42,078 bases of DNA from Elusimicrobiaceae bacterium (GCA_016283355.1 JAEEMS010000017.1:1-42078); one strand, 5' to 3'. Positions 1-7,862 are shown, counted from the stretch's first letter. Notes: a model not told the origin generated them from the letters alone. Made by a program: numbers and translations.

Positions 1-141
1 GGTAACGGTACCACGTGTGCCTATGGGGGGAGCTTTAGCATCATCCATCTTTACCAACGCCACCCTAGTTCCGTTAGTGTATTTTATCCGAAGTATACCC
101 ACGGCCATTTTGCGGGCGTGTCTTTGTATATTTTTCTCCAT
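1..141 (-). CDS. DUF4314-like small protein (partial, 3' end outside window)
   Basis: Reading leftward from an ATG at 141, 47 codons are open to the window edge. The segment around residues 25-45 (GTRVALVKMDDAKAPPIGT) matches the conserved core I know from DUF4314, a small SH3-like family carried by phages and integrative elements, with no established function. The start is supported by an AAGGAG Shine-Dalgarno eight bases upstream. The gene overlaps the 3' end of the DUF2924-like gene by 58 bp in a different frame, suggesting translational coupling. The C-terminal part lies outside the window. Confidence 0.7.
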   Translation of the reverse strand, partial: MEKNIQRHARKMAVGILRIKYTNGTRVALVKMDDAKAPPIGTRGTVT

Positions 142-467
142 TCCATTAACTCCTTGTGAAAGAATACATAACCCGAAATGGGGTATTCCGTAATAGCCAC
201 TGCAAGACCGGATAAACTCTTGTAAGTTTTGCCTTCCCATTTCAGGCCATCTTCTGTAACCTCTATAAATAGATCTCTACCCTTGAAGCGTTTAGTAAAT
301 GTAGTGCCTGGGACTGGGAGGCGTGGATCTTTGTGAGTTTTACGCACTTCTATCTCCGGAGTGATTTCCGATTCTAGCGTGGCCTTTATCGGGGTTACCT
401 TTGCGGCACAAGTTATGCTTTTGGGGGTAGATTTTTTGATGCTATTTTTTACTGTCTTTTTCTTCAT
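84..467 (-). CDS. DUF2924-like protein
   Basis: A 127-residue protein with a Lys-rich N-terminus (about residues 1-45) followed by a compact domain at 48-105. The domain pattern is R-L-P-V-P-G-T, then a hydrophobic beta-rich stretch, then W-E-G-K-T-Y-K-SLS and ITEYPISGYVFF. This matches DUF2924, a phage- and element-associated family often found near site-specific recombinases; its molecular role is unknown. ATG at 467 is preceded by AAGGAG. It reads divergently from the integrase at 716 and is followed by the overlapping DUF4314-like gene, so these two small genes mark the body of an integrated element extending left of the window. The assignment rests on motif resemblance only. Confidence 0.7.
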   Translation of the reverse strand: MKKKTVKNSIKKSTPKSITCAAKVTPIKATLESEITPEIEVRKTHKDPRLPVPGTTFTKRFKGRDLFIEVTEDGLKWEGKTYKSLSGLAVAITEYPISGYVFFHKELMEWRKIYKDTPAKWPWVYFG

Positions 468-507
468 AATTTCTCTCCTTAAAAGGGGCCTATCTAGCCC
501 GCATACA

Positions 508-537
508 TATTTATGCTTCTTTCAAGGGAATAGTCAA
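508..537 (-). promoter_or_regulatory. Putative promoter of the DUF2924-like gene
   Basis: On the minus strand, TTGACT (537-532) is followed after 18 bp by TAAATA (513-508), about 40 bp upstream of the ATG at 467. The -35 is near consensus and the -10 is moderate. Confidence 0.45.
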
Positions 538-626
538 GCAAATATATCCCCTTTTTGGTGGTACAAAATATAATCCGTAAAATATGTATTCGAAGCCCAA
601 ATTTCTGAATTTCATAAGAAATAGAC

Positions 627-644
627 AGAATAACAACCTATTCT
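627..644. repeat. Perfect dyad upstream of the integrase gene
   Basis: AGAATA at 627-632 and TATTCT at 639-644 form a 6-bp perfect inverted repeat with a 6-bp spacer. It lies 72 bp before the integrase start in an otherwise gene-free stretch (468-715). It could be an operator or an accessory recombinase or excisionase site; the sequence alone does not decide. Confidence 0.35.
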
Positions 645-715
645 ACCCAAAGAAGAGTTACTATGTGTCATACGACGAGAACGTCAAATTTTCGAAGTAA
701 GAGAGGAATTATCGT

Positions 716-1726
716 ATGGCAATAAAACAATTATACGGCAAAACATATTATGCTGATTTTACGGATACACGAGGGAAAAGACATCGCATATCCCTACAAA
801 CGACAAATTTAAAAATAGCTCAACTCAAATATGGAGAAATTATCCATAGACGAAATGCAGTAAAGGAACAGGTGAGCGTAGACATCCCTTGGGATTCTTT
901 CAAAGATAAGCTGTATCAGTTTATGAAGAGAGAAAGGGCAGAAAATACAATAGAAAGGACAAGAATTGCTATTGGGCATTTGGAAAATGTGTATAAGCCG
1001 AAACTTCTTAGCGATATCAGTCCGGCTTTAGTCCAAGAGGTAAAAGAGAAACTGATAGATTTGAATTTAGGTAAACACAATATTAACCGTTTGATTCAAT
1101 GCCTTAAAGCGATGATGCGACATGCTGAGAGGTGGGGGTTGGTCCCCAAACAAGAGTGGGCTGGAATAACTAAAATTAAAACCCCCAAAGGAAGAGTTGT
1201 GTATCACTCAGTTGAAGAAATAAACAAACTATTAACCGCGTGTCCTTCTTTCGGTTGGAAGATAGTAGTCTTATTGGGTGCAGATGCCGGATTGCGCAGA
1301 GGAGAGATGGCCCAGTTGCGTTGGCAGGATGTGAATTTTGAACATAATCAGCTTTACGTTGCTCCGGACAAAACGGAAAACCATCGCTTTGTGCCAATGA
1401 CAGCAGAGTTGCGAAAAGCATTGGAGAAGGCCAAAAATAGCGCAAAAACTGAGTTTGTGGTAGAGGTGGGCAAGAATAGAACAAGCAAATACTTCCTTAC
1501 CGCCTTTTATAGGAAAATAGCCAAGAAAGCCAAAGTAAAAAGTTTCTTACACAAGTTGCGCCATACCTTTGCGAGCCACCTTGTAGAAAACGGGGTAGAT
1601 CTATATAGGGTGAGTAAATTATTAGGTCATAGTAGCATTAAAATGACCGAAATCTACGCGCACCTTTCCCCAAAACCTCTCCGTGAAGCCATTGAATACA
1701 TTCCGGAGAAAAAAATCGTGGAGTAA
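716..1726 (+). CDS. Tyrosine-family site-specific integrase
   Basis: A 336-residue phage-type integrase. Residues 1-50 resemble the arm-binding domain, about 55-145 the SAM-like core-binding domain, and 160-325 the catalytic domain. The active-site set is visible: Arg194 (AGLRRGE), Lys219, His279 and Arg282 in HKLRHTFAS, His305 in LLGHSS, and nucleophile Tyr314 in EIYAHL. It should therefore be active in strand exchange. ATG at 716 has AGAGAGGAA upstream. It is divergent from the DUF2924/DUF4314 pair and ends about 110 bp before a set of repeated motifs, which is the usual arrangement at the att end of an integrative element. Which element it mobilises cannot be seen here. Confidence 0.93.
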   Translation: MAIKQLYGKTYYADFTDTRGKRHRISLQTTNLKIAQLKYGEIIHRRNAVKEQVSVDIPWDSFKDKLYQFMKRERAENTIERTRIAIGHLENVYKPKLLSDISPALVQEVKEKLIDLNLGKHNINRLIQCLKAMMRHAERWGLVPKQEWAGITKIKTPKGRVVYHSVEEINKLLTACPSFGWKIVVLLGADAGLRRGEMAQLRWQDVNFEHNQLYVAPDKTENHRFVPMTAELRKALEKAKNSAKTEFVVEVGKNRTSKYFLTAFYRKIAKKAKVKSFLHKLRHTFASHLVENGVDLYRVSKLLGHSSIKMTEIYAHLSPKPLREAIEYIPEKKIVE

Positions 1727-1791
1727 CTGCGCTGTAACGACTTGAACCTGTCGACGATAGATATATATCTTGTGCGCATTTAAAAACTAAT

Positions 1792-1920
1792 TTTGGCAAG
1801 TTCAAAAAAAGTATGGCAGAAAATTCGTACATACCCGTCGAGAAAACACTGCTTGGTGGGCGCAGATTTGAAGGGTCGCTTTTAAGCGGCCCTTTATTTT
1901 TTCCTCGTCGAGAACTAATC
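1792..1920. repeat. Attachment-like repeat, copy A (with hairpin)
   Basis: This lies in the 472-bp gene-free stretch 1727-2198. It starts with TTTTGGCAA and carries CGTCGAGAA (1836-1844), a conserved block CTTGGTGGGCGCAG, a hairpin at 1871-1894 with a T-rich tail, and a second CGTCGAGAA (1906-1914). The same order recurs at 5399-5537 (copy B). The right half, from CGTCGAGAA through the hairpin, is the best conserved part. The 10-mers GACTTGAACC (1739-1748) and GGTTCAAGTC (1951-1960) form an inverted pair around it. The proximity to the integrase suggests an attachment region, but this is inference. Confidence 0.5.
1871..1900 (+). terminator. Intrinsic terminator or hairpin inside repeat copy A
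   Basis: AAGGGTCGCTT (1871-1881) pairs with AAGCGGCCCTT (1884-1894) apart from one G-T pair, and is followed by TTATTTTTT. It could terminate integrase transcription. A hairpin of different sequence sits at the same place in copy B. Confidence 0.65.
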
Positions 1921-2007
1921 CCTTTCATCCCCCAAAATTAGCAAAAATCTGGTTCAAGTCCGATTTGTTTTCTTCTTAAGTTGCCACACCGACGAGAAGT
2001 TTGGCAA

Positions 2008-2068
2008 TTTTAGCAAAGTTAGCGATAGTAAACTATGCAAACGATGGGCACTTTTTGGGCACACTATA
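2008..2068. repeat. Attachment-like repeat, isolated left half (A2)
   Basis: This resembles the left half of copy B (5400-5459) at roughly 70 percent by eye. Shared blocks are TTTTRGCAAAGTT, CGATAG, ACTAT, GGGCACT and CACNCTA. It is preceded by another CGACGAGAA (1990-1998). Unlike copy B it is not followed by the CGTCGAGAA/hairpin half, as if the site had been split by recombination. Confidence 0.4.
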
Positions 2069-2147
2069 TCTGTCAATTCTACCGCCCTGACGTAATGTTA
2101 GATTCTATAGATAGGTGTGCCATTTTTCATGCTTTTTGGCATAATAA

Positions 2148-2173
2148 AACCCCTCACATTTCTGCAAGGGGTT
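2148..2173 (-). terminator. Terminator of the ankyrin/Cys-rich operon
   Basis: AACCCCT (2148-2154) and AGGGGTT (2167-2173) form a hairpin with a T-rich tail on the minus strand (TTTTATTAT), just after the stop of the ankyrin gene at 2199. Confidence 0.75.
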
Positions 2174-2198
2174 CTATCTAACAGAGGATTTCTATCCC

Positions 2199-3743
2199 CT
2201 AAAACTTTCCTGCGTTCTGTATAGCAAAGTTGGCGGTGTCGTTTACTGCGTTTAAGAGCCCCTGCATTAAAGTTTGCCCAAAACCACCCTCATTGCCATA
2301 TTTAGAGTCGTATTCGGCAACTACTTGTTGAACTTTTTGTTTTGCAAGTGCCAGTTGCCTTTGTTCGTGAGGGGTAAGTGAGGCCCCGTGTCTGCGTAAC
2401 AACTTAGCTTTTTTTACACTATCATCATCGTTATGGACACTAGCAACAAACAAAGCACTTAATCCCTCGTAATCTCTCACGTTTACATCCGCACCGGCGT
2501 CAACAAGAATTTGTGCAGTTTCGGCATTTGCACTAAACAACGGTGTTTGTCCGTACATATTACGCACGTTTACATCCGCACCGGCCCTAAGTAATAATTG
2601 TGATAGTTCTTTATGGCTACGACGTGACGCCTTGGGAAACAACGCGGTAGAGTATGAACGATTACGCGCATTTATATTGGCTCCCGCTTTTATCAGTTTT
2701 CGTGCTATCTCTACATCGGTGTATAACGGAACATAACCTGCCGGATGAATATTCGGATTGGCCCCCGCATCTAACAGGGCTTGTATAACATCCATATTTG
2801 TTTTCTTATTTTCTATATTTTCCATTAACGGCGTACTTCCCTTTTTGTTACGTGCGTTCGGATTAGCCCCTTGTCCCAATAATTTCTTCACCTGCTCCAA
2901 TTTCCCTTTTTTGGCCGCCGCAAGCAATTTTTTATCCAGTTTATTATGTGAGGTCAATTCCTTAATCGCATGATTAATAAGATCACGCTTTTTATTTCTG
3001 TCTACAAAACGCGCCGTGTCAAAAGCAAAAATGTGAGATGCATCTGAAACAGTTTCCCCATGTTGCCAAGGGTCGGCTCCTGCTTTAAGCAACATTTCTA
3101 CTATTTTGGCGGAATTAGGTTTGTTACTATAAATAGCGGTGTGCAAAACGGGGTGGAATAAAGCAACGTTTACATCTGCTCCGTTTTTAAGTAACATCTC
3201 TACTGCACTTATATCATCACTGGCAACCGCAAAGGATAGAGCCGCAGCACTTCCGTTTACAGGATGATTCCAAGGCCTTAAACCGGGAGTATACCCGTAA
3301 TGCCACCACTCTCCCGCAAAACATGATGTCCAAGCCGTCATTCTGGCTTCATCACCCAAACGAACCCGCACCACCGCATTTACATCCGGCTTAGCTTTGA
3401 GTAATCTGGTGCGGATAGTGTTAGCTTCCGGTCCTACTACGGAGAAACTGTTTATTAAAGGAGTGATACCGTTCTCGCCTTTGGCATTTACGTCTGCGCC
3501 TGCATAGAGTAACATATCCACAGCGGCGAGGTTTTCTTTGGCTGCATAGATTAAAGGCGTGTTGCCGTCTTTATCCGTCACATTAGGGTCTGTTCCGGCT
3601 TCTAATAGACCTCTAATCTGCGAGGCATTACCCTCTTTTGCGGCATTAATAAGGGCGAGTTCATACTTTGTCGTGGCTTGTTTAGCTTGTGCTAACCCCA
3701 CGAGCAAGAGTACGGCAAATAAACTGGTTACTAATTTTTTCAT
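2199..3743 (-). CDS. Exported ankyrin-repeat protein
   Basis: A 514-residue protein with a cleavable signal peptide (about residues 1-20, ending AQA) and ankyrin repeats in at least three blocks: about 27-115, 165-235 and 270-470. Units show the usual pattern N-D-G-x-T-P-L-x-x-A and L-L-x-A-G-A-D-V-N. The Cys/Trp-rich segment near 130-160 (SCFAGEWWHYGY) is an insertion between repeats. Ankyrin repeats mediate protein binding; no catalytic domain is visible. ATG at 3743 has AAGGAGAGG upstream. It follows the Cys-rich exported protein after 17 bp, so the two are probably co-transcribed and may act together in the envelope. The partner is unknown. Confidence 0.88.
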   Translation of the reverse strand: MKKLVTSLFAVLLLVGLAQAKQATTKYELALINAAKEGNASQIRGLLEAGTDPNVTDKDGNTPLIYAAKENLAAVDMLLYAGADVNAKGENGITPLINSFSVVGPEANTIRTRLLKAKPDVNAVVRVRLGDEARMTAWTSCFAGEWWHYGYTPGLRPWNHPVNGSAAALSFAVASDDISAVEMLLKNGADVNVALFHPVLHTAIYSNKPNSAKIVEMLLKAGADPWQHGETVSDASHIFAFDTARFVDRNKKRDLINHAIKELTSHNKLDKKLLAAAKKGKLEQVKKLLGQGANPNARNKKGSTPLMENIENKKTNMDVIQALLDAGANPNIHPAGYVPLYTDVEIARKLIKAGANINARNRSYSTALFPKASRRSHKELSQLLLRAGADVNVRNMYGQTPLFSANAETAQILVDAGADVNVRDYEGLSALFVASVHNDDDSVKKAKLLRRHGASLTPHEQRQLALAKQKVQQVVAEYDSKYGNEGGFGQTLMQGLLNAVNDTANFAIQNAGKF

Positions 3744-3760
3744 ATCCTCTCCTTGTAAAA

Positions 3761-5272
3761 TTAAAAGTTATATCCGGACGTCGGACCAAATCTGCATAAA
3801 CAACCTGCAGGTCTGCCACCCGATGAGAAAGCACTATAGCTTGCAGGTTGCATTAACGGGCGACCGAAAGATTGACAGCATTGGTTACATTCCATAGAGT
3901 TACTGGGTTTGTGGTTCACGCAATATTTACAAGTGTTCCCTCTAAAGTATGTACCCATATACGAACAAGTCAAATTGGCAGCATTTTGTTGCTGTTTGGC
4001 TTGATTCTTTGCGGCTTGTGCTTGCTTCTTAGCTTGTTCGGCGGCGTCTTTGGCCTTGTTGTATTCCATTTCTGCTAGTAATTGTTCTGCTTCCATTTCC
4101 GCTCTTGCTCTAGCATCTTGTGCATCCATTTCCGCTTCCGTGGGTAAACTCGCCTCGGGTATTTCCACATTGCTATTAAGCGTGGCCTCATATCCTTGTA
4201 ATAGATTACTTTTAGTTCTTTGGTCCTCAAAAGAAACCTTTGTACTCATGCCTCTACGCTGTGGAGTTTCCACTTTATCTTTTTGGGGCTTTGCATTTGT
4301 GAAACTTTCCGTAGCTCTTACCCCTTCCGGTATAGTAGCTTCCGGTAACTCTACACCCGCACTAGGTTTATAACCTGCTAACTTATTAACGGGTTTAGTT
4401 TCCGTCTTTTCTTCTTCGCAGGTGGTCTTCCCAGGCAAAGGTACGCACTTGGTTTTAATCCCATATTTAAGTGGTTCTGCAGGGATAATTACGCCATTAC
4501 CTGTCATTGTCGGCCCTGTGGGAGTAGAAACCTTTACGGACGGAGTGGTTTTAGCAGGGCGTGTAACTTTAGTGGGTTTAGTGGCTTTAGCTTTTTCTTT
4601 TGCGGCCTGTTCCTTTTCCCATTCTTCTTCCGTGCATACTACCGACTTTCCATTTTTGTCGCAATAATGTTCTATTTGATAATCTTTCAAATGTACGGTC
4701 TTGGGTCTAGCATATTTATCCTCCACTTGTGTAGGAGCGGTTGTAGCTTTGGGCTCTAGTTTCTTTATTTCTTGTGGGGTTAATTTTTGCTCCACGGGAG
4801 TAATGGGTTTTTGTTCCACGGGCGTAGTGGTTTTCTTTTCCACAACTGGAGTTTGCTTTACTTGCACTTGTTCTTGCGTGGTCTTGTTAGAGGGTACCAT
4901 AGGCATAGGTTTCCCTTTAGGCATAGCGACCTTCGGGGAAGAATTATGCGGAGTAATCACTTTGGCCCCACCTTGTAATTGCACTTCCTTGGGGTTATTA
5001 GTAGGAGTTATATTTGTAGGAACTCTTTGCGGTTGCACTACCGCTTTAGTCTTTGGCACATTTACTTTCGTGCCCTTAGTACCGCCGCCAACATCCACCG
5101 CATCCCTATAATCCGCATCTACAGGGTCACTTACTTTCGGGACCACTACATCTTCTTTGTAGTATTTTTCGTCACCTGCTTGGAAGTATTGAACTTTATC
5201 TGCAGGATTATTTGCCGCCCACATACAAATAGGCAGGAAGAATAAAACGGATAGCCCTAGTATTTTTCTCAT
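3761..5272 (-). CDS. Exported low-complexity protein with Cys-rich C-terminal domain
   Basis: About 503 residues, family not recognised. A signal peptide (MRKILGLSVLFFLPICMWAA) is followed by a long Pro/Thr/Lys/Val-rich region (about 30-330), an Ala/Glu/Gln/Lys coiled coil (about 380-440) and a compact C-terminal region of about 70 residues with eight cysteines, including TCKYC, NQCC and GCLC. The cysteines suggest a disulfide-bonded extracellular domain on an extended stalk. A GTG at 5281 would add three residues, but the ATG at 5272 gives a standard signal peptide. It is first in an operon with the exported ankyrin protein and lies between two copies of an attachment-like repeat. Confidence 0.82.
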   Translation of the reverse strand: MRKILGLSVLFFLPICMWAANNPADKVQYFQAGDEKYYKEDVVVPKVSDPVDADYRDAVDVGGGTKGTKVNVPKTKAVVQPQRVPTNITPTNNPKEVQLQGGAKVITPHNSSPKVAMPKGKPMPMVPSNKTTQEQVQVKQTPVVEKKTTTPVEQKPITPVEQKLTPQEIKKLEPKATTAPTQVEDKYARPKTVHLKDYQIEHYCDKNGKSVVCTEEEWEKEQAAKEKAKATKPTKVTRPAKTTPSVKVSTPTGPTMTGNGVIIPAEPLKYGIKTKCVPLPGKTTCEEEKTETKPVNKLAGYKPSAGVELPEATIPEGVRATESFTNAKPQKDKVETPQRRGMSTKVSFEDQRTKSNLLQGYEATLNSNVEIPEASLPTEAEMDAQDARARAEMEAEQLLAEMEYNKAKDAAEQAKKQAQAAKNQAKQQQNAANLTCSYMGTYFRGNTCKYCVNHKPSNSMECNQCCQSFGRPLMQPASYSAFSSGGRPAGCLCRFGPTSGYNF

Positions 5273-5330
5273 AAAGTCCACTCTCGTAATCTCTTTCTCT
5301 TTTATTCCCCAAAGGGGAACTCTTAAAAGT

Positions 5331-5336
5331 ATTGTA
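5331..5336 (-). promoter_or_regulatory. Putative -10 box for the Cys-rich/ankyrin operon
   Basis: TACAAT on the minus strand, about 60 bp upstream of the ATG at 5272. No convincing -35 is seen at 16-18 bp. Confidence 0.3.
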
Positions 5337-5398
5337 CTACATTACTATGGCATTTGCTCTTTGCGCTAGTAAACGTGGAACCACAAAAACACACATAA

Positions 5399-5537
5399 AT
5401 TTTGGCAAAGTTTACGATAGAGGACTATACGGAAATAGGGCACTATTCTGGTCACGCTACCGTCGAGAAACCCTTGGCTTGGTGGGCACAGTAAAATTTG
5501 GGCCTCGCGTAAGCGAGGCCTAAATTTTTCTCATCGA
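5399..5537. repeat. Attachment-like repeat, copy B (complete)
   Basis: This lies in the 402-bp gene-free stretch 5282-5683. The left half, 5400-5459 (TTTTGGCAAAGTTTACGATAG ... GGTCACGCTAC), matches A2. The right half, from CGTCGAGAA (5461-5469) through GGCTTGGTGGGCACAG and a hairpin, matches copy A. It ends in a degenerate CATCGACAA (5532-5540). Copy B is the only place where both halves are joined, so it may be closest to an unoccupied site. Confidence 0.5.
5494..5527. terminator. Strong hairpin inside repeat copy B
   Basis: A 15-bp stem: AAATTTGGGCCTCGC (5494-5508) against 5513-5527 with a GTAA loop and flanking A/T tracts. It has the form of a bidirectional terminator, yet no neighbouring gene ends here: the gene to the left starts at 5272 reading away, and the operon to the right has its own terminator at 5633-5661. 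Confidence 0.7.
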
Positions 5538-5632
5538 CAAAATCAAATTTCCCGCGCAATTTTAGGCCCTAAAAACCGTCCTTTTTTACTGAACCGCTCC
5601 TTTTCATGCTTTCGTGCACTATATCCATAAAA

Positions 5633-5661
5633 AACCGCCCTTGCAGTTAGCTAGAGCGGTT
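5633..5661 (-). terminator. Terminator of the flavoprotein operon
   Basis: AACCGC (5633-5638) pairs with GCGGTT (5656-5661). The minus-strand transcript then reads TTTTTTATGG. It lies 23 bp past the last gene of the operon. Confidence 0.7.
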
Positions 5662-5683
5662 GGTTGGCTACAAAAACTTTTAA

Positions 5684-6277
5684 TTATTCCATGGTTTGTG
5701 CCCAATACTTTAACTCTTCCACTGACGGGTTCCCATTTAAAACTTTGCCCGGTTTAATTTGGGCAATGGTGGCCACGCTCGGTTTTAAGTCCTCAGCGGT
5801 GTTTCCCATGCCGCTGCTGCCGGAAGTGGCAAACAGGACAATCTTTTTATTGGAAAAATCGTGTTTCTCTAAAAACGTTTTCACAATACGCGGAGCCGTA
5901 CCCCACCAAATCGGAAATCCAAGATAAATCACGTCATATTCTTTGACCGAAATATCATTTTCCGCCATTTCCGGACGGGAATTCTCATTACTCATCTCTA
6001 CTGAACTTCTGGACGTTTTATCACGCCAATTTAAATCGGCCGACGTGTAGGGAACGGCAGGTTTGATTTCATAGATATCCGCGTGAAGCGCTTTGGCCAG
6101 ATTTTCCGCTACTGTTTTAGTGGTTCCCGTGGCAGAAAAATACACCACTAATGCTTTTTGGGGGCTTAATGTAGGCACAGGTTGTGTCTCATTTTCGACA
6201 GTTACTTGTGGGGTAGGTTTAGTATGACACGCCGTAGCGAATAGTGCGGCCACTAAAAGTGTGAGTGTTTTTTTCAT
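5684..6277 (-). CDS. Flavodoxin-domain lipoprotein
   Basis: A 197-residue protein. Residues 1-17 form a lipoprotein signal ending in ATAC (Cys17), followed by a short Pro/Thr linker and a flavodoxin domain (about 40-195). The FMN phosphate loop is visible as YFSATGTTKTVAE, the strand plus loop as YDVIYLGFPIWWGTAP, and later FATSGSSGMGN. This is the Flavodoxin_4 type. Ordinary flavodoxins are cytoplasmic one-electron carriers; the signal predicts an envelope location, so its electron donor must also reach the periplasm. An AGGAG Shine-Dalgarno precedes ATG 6277. Last gene of the seven-gene operon. Confidence 0.88.
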   Translation of the reverse strand: MKKTLTLLVAALFATACHTKPTPQVTVENETQPVPTLSPQKALVVYFSATGTTKTVAENLAKALHADIYEIKPAVPYTSADLNWRDKTSRSSVEMSNENSRPEMAENDISVKEYDVIYLGFPIWWGTAPRIVKTFLEKHDFSNKKIVLFATSGSSGMGNTAEDLKPSVATIAQIKPGKVLNGNPSVEELKYWAQTME

Positions 6278-6285
6278 AGGTTCTC

Positions 6286-6909
6286 CTAGTTAATAAAATT
6301 CGTAAATTTTATCGGCTCATATTCCGGCTTATTGATGCCGTGTTTTTGGCCCAGTTCAATACATTTGAGTAACCACGCCATATTTTGTGCCAGTGTACGC
6401 ATGGTTTGCAAACCTTCTATATCTTTGCGTACATCTTCCGGGGTGAATCCGTGTACCATATTCCAATACTGGGATCCGACAATCTGCATATTGGTAATGG
6501 TAAAATACTTGTTCAACCGATCAAAAGAGGCCGTTGCGCCGCCTCTGCGGCAAGATACAACAGCTGCTGCTAACTTGCCGGCCATTTTCTTGGAATTAGA
6601 GAAAAACAGCCGATCACAAAATGAACAAAGTTGACCGGATGGCCCCGCATAATAAACAGGCGAGCCCAGCACGATGGCATCAAACTCATTTAATCGTGCG
6701 CCAATTTCATTGACGCCATCGGTATCAAACACGCATTTACCTGTTTCGCGGCATTTTCCGCAAGCAATACAGTTGGCAATCGGTTTTGTTCCAACGTGAA
6801 AAATTTCACTTTCAATACCGTTTTTTTTAAGAGTGTCGGCAATTTCACTCAGTGCCGTAAAGGTACATCCTTCTTTATGTGGACTTCCGTTAATGAGTAA
6901 TGCTTTCAT
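6286..6909 (-). CDS. NADPH-dependent FMN reductase / iron-sulfur flavoprotein
   Basis: A 207-residue cytoplasmic flavoprotein of the Isf/NADPH-FMN-reductase family. The FMN-binding loop near the N-terminus is LINGSPHKEGCTFTAL. A compact cysteine motif C-x2-C-x2-C-x5-C (CIACGKCRETGKC, about residues 47-59), as in iron-sulfur flavoproteins, predicts a [4Fe-4S] cluster. The segment IVLGSPVYYAGPSG is the second FMN-contacting loop. The family passes electrons between ferredoxin or NAD(P)H and flavin; the substrate here is unknown. The start lies 3 bp after the stop of the DUF362 gene. It is paralogous to the protein at 7877-8416, sharing the same cysteine spacing. Confidence 0.88.
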   Translation of the reverse strand: MKALLINGSPHKEGCTFTALSEIADTLKKNGIESEIFHVGTKPIANCIACGKCRETGKCVFDTDGVNEIGARLNEFDAIVLGSPVYYAGPSGQLCSFCDRLFFSNSKKMAGKLAAAVVSCRRGGATASFDRLNKYFTITNMQIVGSQYWNMVHGFTPEDVRKDIEGLQTMRTLAQNMAWLLKCIELGQKHGINKPEYEPIKFTNFIN

Positions 6910-6911
6910 AG

Positions 6912-7862
6912 TTATTTATCCATATCAACTAACGTATATTCGCCTGTTCCCATGCCCAGTTCTTTCATATAAGAAATTTGCCGGAGTCCTTCGCGTGATT
7001 CAATGCGTTCTTTTAAATCATGTCCTTCGTGTTCCGGCAAGGCGTATACTTGGTCAAGTGATGCTTGGTCTACGGCCATTAAATCTGTAGAGGCCAAAAT
7101 GCCAATATCGTGCGCTTTGGGCTCGGCAGCAGAAGTACCCGCGCAGTCACAATCAACCGACATACGGCGCAATACGTTGATATACACGATTTTCTTGCCG
7201 AAGTGGTCCACCGTGGCCTTGGCAGATTCCACCATATTCTCTTGGAAACGGGCGCCTGTATAACCCCATTGCTGATCGTCTTTTTGGTGAATCATCTTTT
7301 TACCGATTTTCCCATCTGCCATACCGATAGCAATGTTTTTCAAACTTCCGCCGTAACCACCCATAGTGTGCCCCTTAAAGTGCGTGAGTACAACAAGAGA
7401 ATCATAATTTAATATATGGCTTCCCATGGACATTTCTTTAAAGTGTTTACCGCCTTTGACAGGAAGCATAGCCGTACCGTCTTCATCCAGAATATCAACT
7501 TTGCTAAATGTCCAGCCATTTATCTTCAAAGTTTCGCGGTGACCTTCGGTGGTTTGGCGGGGGGAATCGTAAAACACGTTCGTTTCCACAAGCGTACTAT
7601 TGGGGATGTGCTCCCACAACGCTTTTACCATAGGTACCGGTAAAATGTTCGGGCCGTGCGGCTCACCCGTATGAAACTTGATAGCCACTTTACCGTCAAT
7701 GTTTGCGGAAATTTTATCGTAGATTTTGACTAATCCTTCCGGACTAATGTTCCGCGTGAAATACACCACAGGTTTGTTGGTAGATGCCTCTTGTACTTTA
7801 GAAGCATTTTGGCAAGCTGCCAATAGTATGGTTCCAAGTAATACTGAAAGTAATTTTTTCAT
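6912..7862 (-). CDS. DUF362-family lipoprotein
   Basis: A 316-residue protein with a textbook lipoprotein signal (lipobox LAAC). The body is DUF362, shown by VAIKFHTGEPHGPNILP near the N-terminus, LTHFKGHTMGGYGGSLKNIAIG in the middle, and SVDCDCAGTSAAEPKAHDIGILAS further on. The CDC pair is the only conserved cysteine motif, and the ferredoxin module found in many relatives is absent. The biochemical role of DUF362 is not established, although redox functions are suspected. The longer reading from an ATG at 7883 is unlikely, because AAAGGAGAT lies directly before the ATG at 7862. It sits between two Isf-type reductases in the operon. Confidence 0.87.
   Translation of the reverse strand: MKKLLSVLLGTILLAACQNASKVQEASTNKPVVYFTRNISPEGLVKIYDKISANIDGKVAIKFHTGEPHGPNILPVPMVKALWEHIPNSTLVETNVFYDSPRQTTEGHRETLKINGWTFSKVDILDEDGTAMLPVKGGKHFKEMSMGSHILNYDSLVVLTHFKGHTMGGYGGSLKNIAIGMADGKIGKKMIHQKDDQQWGYTGARFQENMVESAKATVDHFGKKIVYINVLRRMSVDCDCAGTSAAEPKAHDIGILASTDLMAVDQASLDQVYALPEHEGHDLKERIESREGLRQISYMKELGMGTGEYTLVDMDK

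Noticed and set aside
1739-1960. GGTTCAAGTC-like T-loop sequences resembling a tRNA 3' end, and GGTGGGCGCAGATTTGAA resembling a reversed tRNA end
   Set aside because: The flanking bases do not form a T-stem or an acceptor stem in either orientation, and no D or anticodon arm is present. At most these could be relics of a tRNA-targeted site.
4050-5245. Several long plus-strand open frames opposite the Cys-rich exported protein gene
   Set aside because: They lack ribosome binding sites and recognisable domains; they are shadows of a Pro/Thr/Lys-rich coding sequence.
5332-5523. Plus-strand open frame of 63 codons across repeat copy B
   Set aside because: It runs through the repeat and its hairpin, has no ribosome binding site and no recognisable protein character.
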